Shown: positions 55,085 to 64,000 of the stretch, piece after piece
How positions within the stretch are numbered: the first letter of the stretch is position 1
How the letters are laid out: the number at the start of each line of letters is the position of its first letter
Made by a program: the position numbers and the translations under genes
NCBI GenBank assembly: GCA_018398575.1
Contig: JAGTXZ010000009.1
Coordinates: forward strand, 1,116,001-1,180,000
Origin: Ampelomyces quisqualis
Lineage: Eukaryota; Ascomycota; Dothideomycetes; Pleosporales; Phaeosphaeriaceae
DNA: 64,000 bases
Direction of reading: 5' to 3'
Notes under the pieces: generated by a model
The model's input: the letters and a program-made list of their open reading frames with translations, nothing else
The model's database searches: none
What the model was told of the DNA's origin: nothing

Positions 55085-57328
55085 ATGGCTTCCTCTACGT
55101 ACCAACAGCAACCCTTCCCGGCTGTGCCTCCATCTATGTCCGCTGGCGAGCATGAGATGCGAGACTACCACGCACCACAAGATGCACCACGACCTACAAT
55201 CAACCAGACACCAGACTTCAAACCATACCTCGGCCTTCGAGCTAGGCTCTCGCAGATATGGATCAACCGCTGGACTATTCTCCTACTCCTCGTCCTAGTC
55301 AGACTACTTTTCGCCATCGCAAGCACAGACTCAAGCTTGGTTTCGGCACGTCGCGAAGCCCTGAGTGCTTGCACCCAAGTCGAGAACATGGGCAGCTCTA
55401 TGGCCTCCATGCCCCACTACATGGCCAAGGGCGTCAACGAATTGACTGCTTCCGGAATCGACAAAGCAGTTGGTGGCCTCATGAAGATGTTGGAAATGAG
55501 TGTCACTGGTGTCGAAGAGATTGTGCTGTTTGTCATCCACATGATGACCAGTACATACCTCTGCCTCATCACACTCGCCGTCAGTGGCAGCCTCCACGCA
55601 GCTGTTGAGATCGGCACCGAGATCAACAAGAAGCTCGACGAGACCATTGACGAGGTCACCCAAGACATTGGCAACTCAGTCAAATCTGTCACAGAAGGAA
55701 TCAACTCTATCATGGACAAGATCAATTTCAATCTGCCAGGCTTCAACAAACCCGAAATCAACCTGGACAATTCCATCAACAAGTTGAAGGGCCTCGAGCT
55801 CCCTCCTGAGATGCAGCAGAGCCTCCAGAAGCTCAATCAGTCCATCCCGACATTCGAACAGGTGCAAAACTTTACCGACAATCTCATCCGCACTCCGTTC
55901 GAGGAAGTCAAGAAGCTCATCAAAGCCATGGACACCTTTGAGTTCAACCGCACAGTACTTCCCATACCGCAAAAGGAGAAGCTCACTTTCTGCTCCGAGG
56001 GTAACTCCATTAATGACTTCTTCGACGACCTCATTAAGATGGCCTACGACGCACGCAAGATTGCTCTTGGAGTGCTAATCGTAGCTGCTATTCTTGTTTG
56101 CGTCCCCATGGCATGGATGGAAGTTCGCCGCTACCGGAAGATGCAAGCCCGCGCTGCACTTTTCGCCGAGGGTCACGATGCAATGGACGTTGTCTATCTT
56201 GCTTCGCGCCCGACCTCTTCTGGTATTGGCCTATGGTTCGGCCGGCGATTTGGCTCAGCGCGACGACAAGCTATTATTCGCTGGGCCTGGGCCTACGCCA
56301 CTTCCGTCCCCATGATGTTGCTGTTGGCTCTTGGTCTTGCCGGTCTTTTCTCGTGCTTCTGTCAATACCTTCTACTGAAAGCTATCCAGGACAAGACACC
56401 CGAGCTGACCAAACAGGTTGGTGACTTCGCCGAAAAGGTCGTCACATCGCTCAACGATGCGTCCATGTCCTGGTCGAAAGGCGTCAACGGCGCCGTCGGC
56501 TCCATGGACGAGACTCTCAACGAAGACATTTTCGGCTGGGTCAACGGCACCACAACGGCAGTCAACAACACACTCAATGGCTTTGTAGACGAGATGAGCA
56601 AGACTCTCAACACTACTTTCGGCGGCACACCTCTTCATGACCCCATCAAGGAGGTACTCAACTGCCTCATTGGTTTGAAGATTGCTGGTATTCAAAAAGG
56701 CCTGACCTGGGTCCAAGACAACGCCCACATTTCGTTTCCAGGCGTCTCCAACGACACTTTGTCTCTCGGCGCCCTCGCGGCCAAGAGCGACTCAGACTCA
56801 GCCGCCGAACTTCTTGCTGATCCCAACGGCAAAGCTGCGGACGAAATCACCGAAGCCGTCAACTATGTGATCGAGAAGATGATGAACGGCATTCAGACCG
56901 AAGCGCTCATATCCACCGCCCTGATTCTCATATGGCTCTTCATCGCCATCGGTGGTTATATCTACGCCTCGACCCAACTCTTTCGCCGCGACCCTTACGC
57001 CGTTAACCATGCCTACAACATCGACCCTGCCATGGACAACGAGCCCAAGCCCGCCGACTTGCACGCCGCCGCCGCGCCGCCGTCTTACGTCGCCAATGAC
57101 TACAACATCAACAAAGCCGCACCCTACACGCTCGAGCGCCGCCCATTCCCAACCTTCGACGCCACCGAGCCCGACGTTCCCGAAAAAATCGGCCAAGTCG
57201 GTGCCCAACGCACAGCAGATGCTCGACCAGGCCACCTCCGCGCCAGCAGCCACGGCGACCTATCCGACCCTTCACCTCTTGACGACCGCGCAAACCCTTT
57301 CTCCGACAACTACCCGCGAGAAAAGTAG
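55085..57328 (+). CDS. PRM1: Plasma membrane fusion protein Prm1
   Basis: Multispanning membrane protein that stabilises membrane merger when mating cells fuse; in filamentous ascomycetes relatives also affect hyphal fusion. Single exon, 747 residues from ATG 55085. About five hydrophobic segments: WTILLLLVLVRLLFAIAS (~54-71), VLFVIHMMTSTYLCLITLAV (~155), IALGVLIVAAILVCVPMAWM (~330), MMLLLALGLAGLFSCF (~415) and ALISTALILIWLFIAIGGYI (~615). The two large extracellular loops are helical and carry N-glycosylation sequons (NFTDN, NGTTTAVNNT, NTTFGG, SNDTLS). The Cys in SACTQVENMGSSM and in LNCLIGLKIAGIQKG match the conserved disulfide positions of Prm1. The cytosolic tail is Pro/Ala-rich and disordered. 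The frame in front of the ATG is open, but no in-frame ATG lies upstream within it. Confidence 0.92.
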   Translation: MASSTYQQQPFPAVPPSMSAGEHEMRDYHAPQDAPRPTINQTPDFKPYLGLRARLSQIWINRWTILLLLVLVRLLFAIASTDSSLVSARREALSACTQVENMGSSMASMPHYMAKGVNELTASGIDKAVGGLMKMLEMSVTGVEEIVLFVIHMMTSTYLCLITLAVSGSLHAAVEIGTEINKKLDETIDEVTQDIGNSVKSVTEGINSIMDKINFNLPGFNKPEINLDNSINKLKGLELPPEMQQSLQKLNQSIPTFEQVQNFTDNLIRTPFEEVKKLIKAMDTFEFNRTVLPIPQKEKLTFCSEGNSINDFFDDLIKMAYDARKIALGVLIVAAILVCVPMAWMEVRRYRKMQARAALFAEGHDAMDVVYLASRPTSSGIGLWFGRRFGSARRQAIIRWAWAYATSVPMMLLLALGLAGLFSCFCQYLLLKAIQDKTPELTKQVGDFAEKVVTSLNDASMSWSKGVNGAVGSMDETLNEDIFGWVNGTTTAVNNTLNGFVDEMSKTLNTTFGGTPLHDPIKEVLNCLIGLKIAGIQKGLTWVQDNAHISFPGVSNDTLSLGALAAKSDSDSAAELLADPNGKAADEITEAVNYVIEKMMNGIQTEALISTALILIWLFIAIGGYIYASTQLFRRDPYAVNHAYNIDPAMDNEPKPADLHAAAAPPSYVANDYNINKAAPYTLERRPFPTFDATEPDVPEKIGQVGAQRTADARPGHLRASSHGDLSDPSPLDDRANPFSDNYPREK

Positions 57329-59049
57329 CGAGATCAAAACAATCCACCCCATCCCAGCGGGTGTCCACATTCTTCAGTCGATGGACGCGCTGGATATTCA
57401 CACCCACCCTGACCTTTTTCGAACGTGTTCTTCTGCGTCTCCCGGGTAGTTTTCCCAGCGCGTCCGCACATCGACCTGCTGACGCAGCCGTAATCGCTCA
57501 GTGTTCCTTTTTTTTCCGAACCATGGATTTTTCCTTTGAAGTTGACAATTTACGTCTCTATTTATTTTTCCACGATGATGCGATCACACGCTCTCTGGAG
57601 AGACTTTTTCCCTCCCCTATTATGGTGTCATGGTACATTTCTCGCTAATAGTAAACTCCCCAAATGTATCTTTCTGTGTTGTTTGTTCTAGTGTCATGCC
57701 GCTTGCGCTTGTGTGCGCATAAAAAAGCGATTTTGATTCCCCTTGTCTCTGAGTCCTGGTGGGAGATGGACCGGGATAAAGTCATGTTTTTGTCGAGCTA
57801 TCTCCGTCTCAACGAAGCGAACCGCTCCCCCATTCTCTTTTTCTTTTCTCGTAAGAGTCTGGGGCCAAGTGTGTTTTTTTTCCTTCGTTTTCGGTTGACA
57901 CGAGACGTTTTACTATTTTTCAACATGTAACTTTTCTGGCCATCGGCAAGGCTGTGTAATCTCCTTTGGTATGTCTGTTCCCGAGGTCCCTTACGCCTGA
58001 TCTTCCTCACAGCCCTCCTTCACTCTTTTCCCTTCTACCTACCCGACCTGCCGCATCGAGCGCTTGTATCACCGCCTGTGTTGACGCCCACCCCGCTGTT
58101 CGTGCCGTGGCTTGCCCGCTTGAGCACCCGGGTGGACGCAGCGAGTTGCGGTGACCCTAACCGCGGTAGTGTCGACCAGCGTAGTCAAGGACGCAAAGAG
58201 TCGTGTGGTTTGCGGCTGTGATAGAACCGGCAATATGTTGGACATGTTTCTCGCTCATTCGCCACGTCCCGTCTATAACCGCGCTCTATTTCAAACCCAC
58301 CGGCCCTTGTTTTGGATGTATCGTCAAGACCCGGCATTGTTGGCTGTTGCTGGGGGAGCTGTGGGATGGGAACGTGTAGCTGATTGGTAACAAGCGTTTT
58401 ATGGCTTTCCTCCTTGCTACATCTTTTTCCTCTCTCTTTTGTTCAAGCGGTGGACTGAACGGAGGAGAGAGGTGGTAAGTTGTCGCGCTCACGCGACAGT
58501 TCTGAGTTGAAAGTCGACATATTTTGTGTTTGAGTACGGCTGGTTTTGAAGAAATCCTCGTCACTTTTTGATGTTGGGTTGGTTTCGCGCGTTTCGCGCA
58601 CGTTTTTGAGTTGATCCTGCGGCGCTTGCGCCCGGGGATAGCAATGTATGGACGGTCTTTGATTAGTGGTGGTTGGTTGCCAGATGGTCCTGGAGATGGG
58701 GACATGGGGAAGCCAATTGAGCGTGTTGAGAGTGGGTGAAAATACTTTGGGGGAGAGACGGTACTCGGCCAGATTGGTATTGCATTTGCGAGACTGTCGA
58801 TAGCCAAATTGAAGAATCCTCCCTCGTCCTGCTCTCTTTTCTAGTGCTGTTGTCGCACGCTCTTTACCTTTTCTTGAATGCAATCAATGACATGCAGTTG
58901 AATGTGGACTGTAAAAGTTCGAATACGACACTGAAAGGCAGCACGTGGAGGACCCCAACCTCGGAAATGACGTTCCGTGATCACCACTGTCGCGACGCGC
59001 AAGCCCGTCGAACGACGGCGCACAATCAGATGCTTCTACATTAATCAGC
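57329..59049. other. 1.7 kb intergenic, tandem genes
   Basis: Between PRM1 and VPS39, both plus strand. The first ~600 bases are T-rich and probably the PRM1 3' flank. Open frames near 58286-58883 (minus) are Ser/Pro-rich shadows with no domain. Nothing called. Confidence 0.4.
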
Positions 59050-62000
59050 ATGCTTTCTGCCTTCACAGCTCGGCCGATTGTCGAGCTGAAACAGCGCGAC
59101 AAGTCCAAGATCGAGTCCATCCTTGCCTACGGTACGAAGCTGCCAGGAGTTTGCGGCTTCCGGCTTCCAGCACTAACATGACCAGGCGACCGCGTGCTTG
59201 TTGGACTGAACTCTGGATCTCTGCGCATCTACCGCGTCAACGACCAGATCGAGGACACGGAGCCCGAGGCGCGACACAATGGCGACCAGAACGGCGACCA
59301 GCCGGAGCCTGCCACGGCCAAGACGAAGCCCGCGGACCTCTTGCGCGAGGAAGAAAAGTTCTCGCGCCGCCCGATACAGCAGCTCGCCATCATCAAAGAA
59401 GCAAACATCCTCATCTCCCTCTCAGACAACCACGTCTCGATCCACGACTTGCAGACGTACACGCTGCAGGAGAAGCTCGAGAGGACGCGGGGCGCGACGA
59501 CATTCGCGGCGGCGAGCAACATTGTGAAGGATGCGACCACCGGCATCCCGTCGATCGTCAGCAGGCTGGCGGTCGCAGTCAAGAGGAAGATCATCCTGTG
59601 GACATGGCAGGACATGGAGCTGACAGGCGACGCGGTGGAGATGTCGCTCATCGCTACGGTCAAGAGCCTCACATGGGCGACGGGCACCAAGATCGTCGCC
59701 GGCATGGATCCGGGCTTTGTCATGGTCAACATAGAAAACCAGGAGGTCCAAGACATTGTGAAGCCCGGCGCGCTGGGAGAGGGCGGTAGCCAGGGAGGAG
59801 CACGCTTTGGCGCCGTGTCGTCCTCTGGTATGGGCTACATGGGTATGGCCAGCTGGGTGCCCAAGCCGCTGGCAACGCGACTCGGAGAGGGAGAGATGCT
59901 GCTGGCGAAAGACGTGAACAGCTTGTTCATCGACACGGACGGCAACGCGATCGAGAAGCGCCAGGTACCATGGTATTCGGCGCCGGAGATGATCGCATAC
60001 TCGTACCCCTACATGCTCACGCTGAACCCGCCCTCCAAGGGTAGCCTGGAAGTGCGGAACCCAGACACACTCAACATGCTCCAATCGATATCGCTACCCA
60101 ACGTTACCTTCCTTCACGTACCGCAACCCAACATCAGCCTAGCCCACGCCGGAAAAGGCTTCTTGGTAGCCAGCGACAGGAGTATATGGCGCATGGGAGC
60201 ACAGAGCTACGCGACGCAGATCGATGAGCTCGTCGCTGGCAGGCGATACGATGAGGCGCTCAGTCTGCTCAATTTGCTTGAAGACACGCTCTTGCTGGAC
60301 AAGGAAGAGCGCGTACGAGAAATTATGATACTGAAAGCACATGCTCTATTCGATCAGAAGAAATATCGCGAGGCCATGGATCTCTTCACTGACGCGAAGG
60401 CGCCACCCGAACGCGTCATAGCATTGTACCCGAAAGCTGTCGCTGGTAGCCTTGCACACGAGGGAAGCGTCAAGGACGTTGAGAGTGTCGCTGACGAGGA
60501 GGAGGTGAATGGCGACAAATGCACAACAGACGGCAAAGACAGCACTCCAGCATCTACCGCAACCATAGGTCGTTCGATGATGGGCAGGCTTGTTGGTGGT
60601 GGCAAGAAGGTCGAGTCAGATGCCGCGTCTATGCGCTCCTCGGTCAAAGACGAAGCACCGGAGACTACGCCAGTGAAGAAGAGAGGCACAGATTCATCGC
60701 CAACTGATAAGCAGGGCATGGAGAAGGACTTCAAGGACTCTGTGCGCGCGCTTCAGTCCTTCCTTGCCCAGTGTCGCGTCCAGATCAAGCGCTACATTGA
60801 CACGGATGGCAATCTAAAAGAGCCCCTTCCCGAAGCATGCCAAAGCCAGCCAGAAGAGTATAAGCCCCCTTTCCACCACTTCATTCTTCTCACCGGCCCG
60901 CCTGGTCAGACTGAGTGGAAAGGCAAGCTGCTGGACGTTGCTCAGCTGGTCGACACGACATTGTTCCGCGCATACATGATTGCATCTCCCAGTCTTGCCG
61001 GACCGCTCTTCCGACTGCCCAACTTTTGCGAGGCGGATGTTGTGCAGGAGAAGCTGTACGAAACAGGTCGCTATGCCGATCTCATCGACTTCCTACATGG
61101 AAAGCGCTTACATCGGCAAGCGCTGGAATTGCTAGAGAAGTTTGGCAAGAACGAAGCCGATGAAGAGGTTGCGACGACATTGCAGGGCCCGCAGCGTACG
61201 GTCGGCTATCTGCAACAATTACCGCCCGAGATGATTGACCTCATTCTCGAATTTGCCGAGTGGCCGCTGCGAACGGAGCCAAAGCTCGGAATGGACGTTT
61301 TTCTGGCGGATTCGGATAATGCCGAGCATTTGCCGCGGATGAAGGTGGTCGACTTTGTGCAGCAAATCGATCTCAAGCTTGCGGTCAGGTACCTGGAGCA
61401 TATTGTCGAGGAGCTGGACGAAACCGACCCGGAGTTCCATCAGCGGCTGGTCGATCTGCTGCTGGAAAGGCTGCGGAGTGGGGACTTTGAGAGCGACGAG
61501 GAGAAGAAGGAATGGAGGGAGAGGCTGCAGGTTTTCTTGAAGACGAGCAGGAACTACAACAACTATCGCGTGCTGCAGCAGTTGCCTTCGACTGGTATGT
61601 ATCGAGGGCTGAGGCAGAGAAGGGGAGGCTAACAGCAGCGGCAGATGGTGATTATCACGAGTCGCGGGCTATTGTGTTGAGCAAGATGGGACAGCACAGG
61701 CAGGCTCTGGCCATCTATGTGTTCCAACTGCAGGACTATCAGAAGGCCGAAGAGTATGTTCCTGATGTTGCTTTTTTTTGTTGGAGTTTGACTCGATCTA
61801 ACCTGGTCCCCTCAGATACTGCAACGAGGTGTACTTGGCAACGCCTCCACCACAATCGCCCACCAAGTCTTTCCATCCCAGCAATAGGATGCCTACAACC
61901 GCCAACATTGACGACGCCGAGCCGTCCATCTACCACGTCCTGCTATCGCTGTATCTCACCCCATCGCCACCGAACCAACCCAACTGGCCCCCTGCGCTTG

Positions 62001-62446
62001 AGCTCCTGAGCAAACACGGGGCTCGTCTCCCAGCGTCGTCGACACTGGACCTGGTCCCGCCAAGCCTGCCGGTCAAGGAGCTTGAATCGTATTTCCGCGG
62101 CCGCATGCGCAACGCCAATTCGGTGCTCAACGAAGAGCGCATTGTGGCCAGGCTGCGCGGGGTGGAAAAGGCATCGGTCGTGGAAGCGGTACTGCTGGGC
62201 GACGGGCAAGTGGGGCGCGACGGCGGCGTGGTTCCGGGCGGGCTGAATCGGCGGGTGGTGATTGACGAGGACAGGCATTGCGCCGTGTGTCACAGGCGGT
62301 TTGGCGGGAGCGCGATTCGCGTGTATCCGGACAACAGCGTGGTGCACTCGGGGTGTATGCGCGGCAGCAGCGTGGGGCGGGCCAAGAGCGGGGCGGGCCA
62401 AGAGCGGGGCGGGGGCGGGGGCGTGGCGGCCAGGTGGGGTGCATGA
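59050..62446 (+). CDS. VPS39: HOPS subunit Vps39/Vam6 (CNH domain, clathrin-repeat and C-terminal zinc motif)
   Basis: Membrane-tethering protein of the vacuolar HOPS complex, binding Rab7/Ypt7. Four exons: 59050-59131, 59186-61594, 61645-61753 and 61816-62446, 1076 residues. Introns start GTACGA, GTATGT and GTATGT and keep phase; the first has a CACTAAC branch site. The N-terminus MLSAFTARPIVELKQRDKSK then IESILAYGDRVLVGLNSGSL is the first blade of the CNH (citron-like) beta-propeller, which runs to about residue 330. Helical repeats follow (ALSLLNLLEDTLLLDKEERV, then the clathrin-type LSKMGQHRQALAIYVFQLQD and YQKAEEYCNEVY). The C-terminal Vps39 zinc motif is HCAVCHRRFGGSAIRVYPDN then SVVHSGCM. 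A disordered insert (~residues 455-535) is Ser/Thr/Lys-rich. The extreme C-terminus is a Gly/Arg run and ends one base from the Gon7 stop. Confidence 0.93.
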
Positions 62447-62447
62447 A

Positions 62448-62732
62448 TCAATCTTGATCCACGACTTGCTCGCCATATGTTTCTTCGGCCTGGGCTTCGT
62501 CCACGCTGCTCGCGCCCGCCGCGTTGTCCTGCTCCATCCGCTGCGTCAGGAAGGTGTTGAGGTCGGCCTGCAGGGCCCTGAGGGCGGGCTGCAGCTCCGC
62601 GAGGTAGGCGACGCGTTGGCGGGTGGCGGGCGGGTCGGGCAGTACGGGGAGGGTGCGGGTGAAGGTTTGGGGGGGGGCGGTGGTGGCGGTGTTGGCGGTG
62701 TTGGACGAGTATTGGGCTGTGAGGGCCGGCAT
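62448..62732 (-). CDS. GON7: EKC/KEOPS complex subunit Gon7
   Basis: Small, largely disordered subunit of the EKC/KEOPS complex, which makes the t6A modification on tRNAs reading ANN codons and affects telomeres. Single exon, 94 residues from MPALTAQYSS. An in-frame ATG at 62831 adds a Pro/Ala-rich extension I consider untranslated. Family marks: the N-terminal TAQYSS, TFTRTLPVLPDPPATRQRVA, the helix YLAELQPALRALQADLNTFL with TQRMEQD, and the acidic end EETYGEQVVDQD. Length and the YGEQVV tail match fungal Gon7. It is convergent with VPS39, with a single base between the two stop codons. The identification rests on short motifs in a poorly conserved family. Confidence 0.75.
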   Translation of the reverse strand: MPALTAQYSSNTANTATTAPPQTFTRTLPVLPDPPATRQRVAYLAELQPALRALQADLNTFLTQRMEQDNAAGASSVDEAQAEETYGEQVVDQD

Positions 62733-63062
62733 GGTTTGGGGGATGGGAGGGCTCGTGGTGGAAGGGCTTGAAGCTGCAGAAGGCGGCGGGCGGCGGGCGG
62801 CGGGCGGGCGGGGCTCCCAGGCGCCGATCATCAGCGACGACGTCCCAGTGCCCGTTGCCCGTTGCCCGCCAACGTGGCTGCTTTCACCCTCAACCTCATG
62901 CTGGCCATGATGGCTGTATCATTCCCCCGCGCGTTCCTGGCCCTATAGCCCCTGGGCCACAGCATCCCCAGGCCACACGCCACAGCATCCCCAGGCCACA
63001 CGCCACAGCATCCCCAGGTCACACGCCACAGCATCCCCTAGGCCACAGCATCCCTCACGAAC
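62733..63062. other. Divergent promoter between GON7 and the next gene
   Basis: About 330 GC-rich bases between divergent starts. Contains a G-rich run near 62780-62820 and the tandem repeat listed separately. Confidence 0.45.
62957..63052. repeat. 23-bp tandem repeat upstream of a gene start
   Basis: The unit CCACAGCATCCCCAGGCCAC plus ACG starts at 62957, 62980, 63003 and 63026, with a shorter copy at 63043. The copies are nearly identical; one has GGTCAC, another CCCTAGG. It ends about 10 bases before the ATG at 63063, so it lies in the 5' leader or core promoter. Recent amplification is likely. Confidence 0.85.
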
Positions 63063-64000
63063 ATGCCGTCATCGTCGTTGTCGCCCCCGCCCCCGCCCCC
63101 GCCGCCGCATACACCCAGCCTGCGCCGCCCCGCGCTGCTCGACGACTCGGACTCGGACGACGCTGTCGAGGCTCCCCCCGCGCACAACTTCTCGCGGCCC
63201 GTCGTGGCCCGCGGCGACACGCAGGCCCACGGCGCCGCCCACCTGGGACACCGCCCGCGACAGCGCTCCCAGGGCTACTTCGAGCCCAGCCTGTCGTCGG
63301 CGCTGCCCGCCAGCCAGCTTGCCGCCCCCGCCCACGCCGCCCTGGCCCACCACGCCGCCGAGCACAGCCGCAAGCGCTCCACCACCATCCCCGCGCCCGG
63401 CGACAACGCCCAGCCCACAAGCCCGCCGCCGCTGCCCAGCCACATGACCTTCAGGACGAATGGCGTCACGTACACGAACGTCGCCTTCCCCCGCAGCCCG
63501 CTGCACTCGCCCGGCATGGAAGGCCCGCAGCCACAGGGCTCGCCGCCGCAGCTGCACAGGGCCAAGGAGGGGAAGAGCAAGATGAAGCTGTTCAGCTCCA
63601 AGCCGAAGAGCATCAAGGTGGACAGGCAGCACGAGGGCAAGACCCAGACGCTCCCGTCGCCCGGCAAGATGGCCATTGGCATACACAGCTCGCACGCCCT
63701 GAACCGCATGATGATGGCCCAGTCGACCACGAGCCTGGCCGACTCGACGCCGAGCAGCAGCACCGCCTCCATCTATTCGTCGGCCAATGCGTCCACGTCG
63801 ACTCTGGTGCCTCCCAGGAGCGACTCGTTCCTGCCCCCGGCACAGAAGGAGGAGAGGCACAAACACCACTTTTTGTCGCGCCAGAAACACAAGCTCAAGG
63901 ACAAGGACGAATACAGTCTCCCCTTGTCGTCGGCAAACAGCAACTCCCGGCCGACCGACCCGAGCGCGCCGCAGCCGCTGTATTCCTTTGCCGCTCCTGC
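63063..64000 (+). CDS. N-terminal part of a large Ser/Pro/His-rich protein (runs off the window)
   Basis: Open from ATG 63063 to the window edge, 312 codons, no stop. It begins with a poly-Pro run (MPSSSLSPPPPPPPPHTPSL) and an acidic patch (LDDSDSDDAVE). A long disordered Ser/Pro/His/Ala stretch follows. From about residue 130 it shows more conserved-looking pieces: SHMTFRTNGVTYTNVAFPRS, KMKLFSSKPKSIKVDRQHEG, SPGKMAIGIHSSHALNRMMM, SSSTASIYSSANASTSTLVP and HKHHFLSRQKHKLKDKDEYS. The mix of basic Lys/His patches and Ser tracts is typical of the disordered front of fungal signalling or cytoskeletal proteins. The folded domain that would name it lies beyond the window. Third-position GC is very high. 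Long frames on the opposite strand (63055-63890) are shadows of this bias. Confidence 0.7.
   Translation, partial: MPSSSLSPPPPPPPPHTPSLRRPALLDDSDSDDAVEAPPAHNFSRPVVARGDTQAHGAAHLGHRPRQRSQGYFEPSLSSALPASQLAAPAHAALAHHAAEHSRKRSTTIPAPGDNAQPTSPPPLPSHMTFRTNGVTYTNVAFPRSPLHSPGMEGPQPQGSPPQLHRAKEGKSKMKLFSSKPKSIKVDRQHEGKTQTLPSPGKMAIGIHSSHALNRMMMAQSTTSLADSTPSSSTASIYSSANASTSTLVPPRSDSFLPPAQKEERHKHHFLSRQKHKLKDKDEYSLPLSSANSNSRPTDPSAPQPLYSFAAP

Noticed and set aside
59229..60084. Minus-strand frames of 175 and 220 codons inside VPS39
   Set aside because: The opposite strand encodes an uninterrupted CNH domain; these are shadows.
63055..63890. Long minus-strand open frames (up to 273 codons) opposite the last gene
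   Set aside because: They mirror a very GC-rich, Pro/Ser-biased plus-strand frame that is open to the window edge and has protein-like motifs; the minus frames are Arg/Gly/Ala-rich without domains.
1..64000. tRNA or rRNA genes
   Set aside because: Scanning by eye for the B-box GGTTCGA-type motif gave no match with a surrounding cloverleaf; a dedicated search could still find one.

Overview
The window looks like nuclear DNA of a filamentous ascomycete, most likely a dothideomycete (inference). Introns are about 48-60 bp with GT..AG ends and CTAAC-type branch sites. The gene set includes a heterokaryon-incompatibility (HET) protein, a CE5 esterase, a GH3 glycosidase, Zn2Cys6 clusters and Prm1. 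I found no tRNA, rRNA, CRISPR or prokaryotic operon structure by eye.

Layout. 0-4.3 kb is a conserved block, all on the minus strand: mitoribosomal Mrp49/mL61 (cut by the window edge), a secreted thioredoxin-fold-like protein and an Arg/Ser-rich protein. 4.7-20.4 kb is an accessory block. It holds a broken family-2 glycosyltransferase, a CE5 acetylxylan esterase/cutinase, a covalent-FAD amine oxidase, a 1.1 kb AT-rich decayed island, a HET protein, a remnant that looks like a GHKL ATPase, a secreted GH3 glycosidase, a MITE-like inverted repeat and a Ser/Thr-rich wall-type protein. 21.5-31.3 kb has a histidine-phosphatase protein, a protein with three tandem Zn2Cys6 clusters, a TauD-type dioxygenase and a hypothetical protein with a zinc-finger-like motif. 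33.4-46.6 kb is dominated by the giant HECT ubiquitin ligase Tom1/HUWE1, with a BLOC-1 subunit 1 homologue beyond its 5' end. 48.6-64 kb has a GNAT acetyltransferase, a hypothetical protein, Prm1, Vps39 (HOPS), Gon7 (EKC/KEOPS) and the start of a large Ser/Pro-rich protein that runs off the window.

How the genes relate. There is no clear biosynthetic cluster. The CE5 esterase and GH3 enzyme could both act on plant hemicellulose and lie in the same gene-poor segment as the HET gene, an AT-rich island and two broken genes. That pattern fits an accessory, repeat-influenced compartment between housekeeping blocks. Tom1, Vps39, Gon7, Mrp49 and Prm1 are core eukaryotic or fungal cell-biology genes.

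Most unusual items: the protein with three tandem Zn2Cys6 clusters at 23.5-26.0 kb; a 51-nt GC-AG, frame-preserving intron hidden inside the Tom1 reading frame; the deleted glycosyltransferase; the inverted-repeat element at 17.9-18.2 kb; and the Vps39/Gon7 pair whose stop codons are one base apart. Gene models are spliced by eye from the DNA and have not been checked against transcripts.
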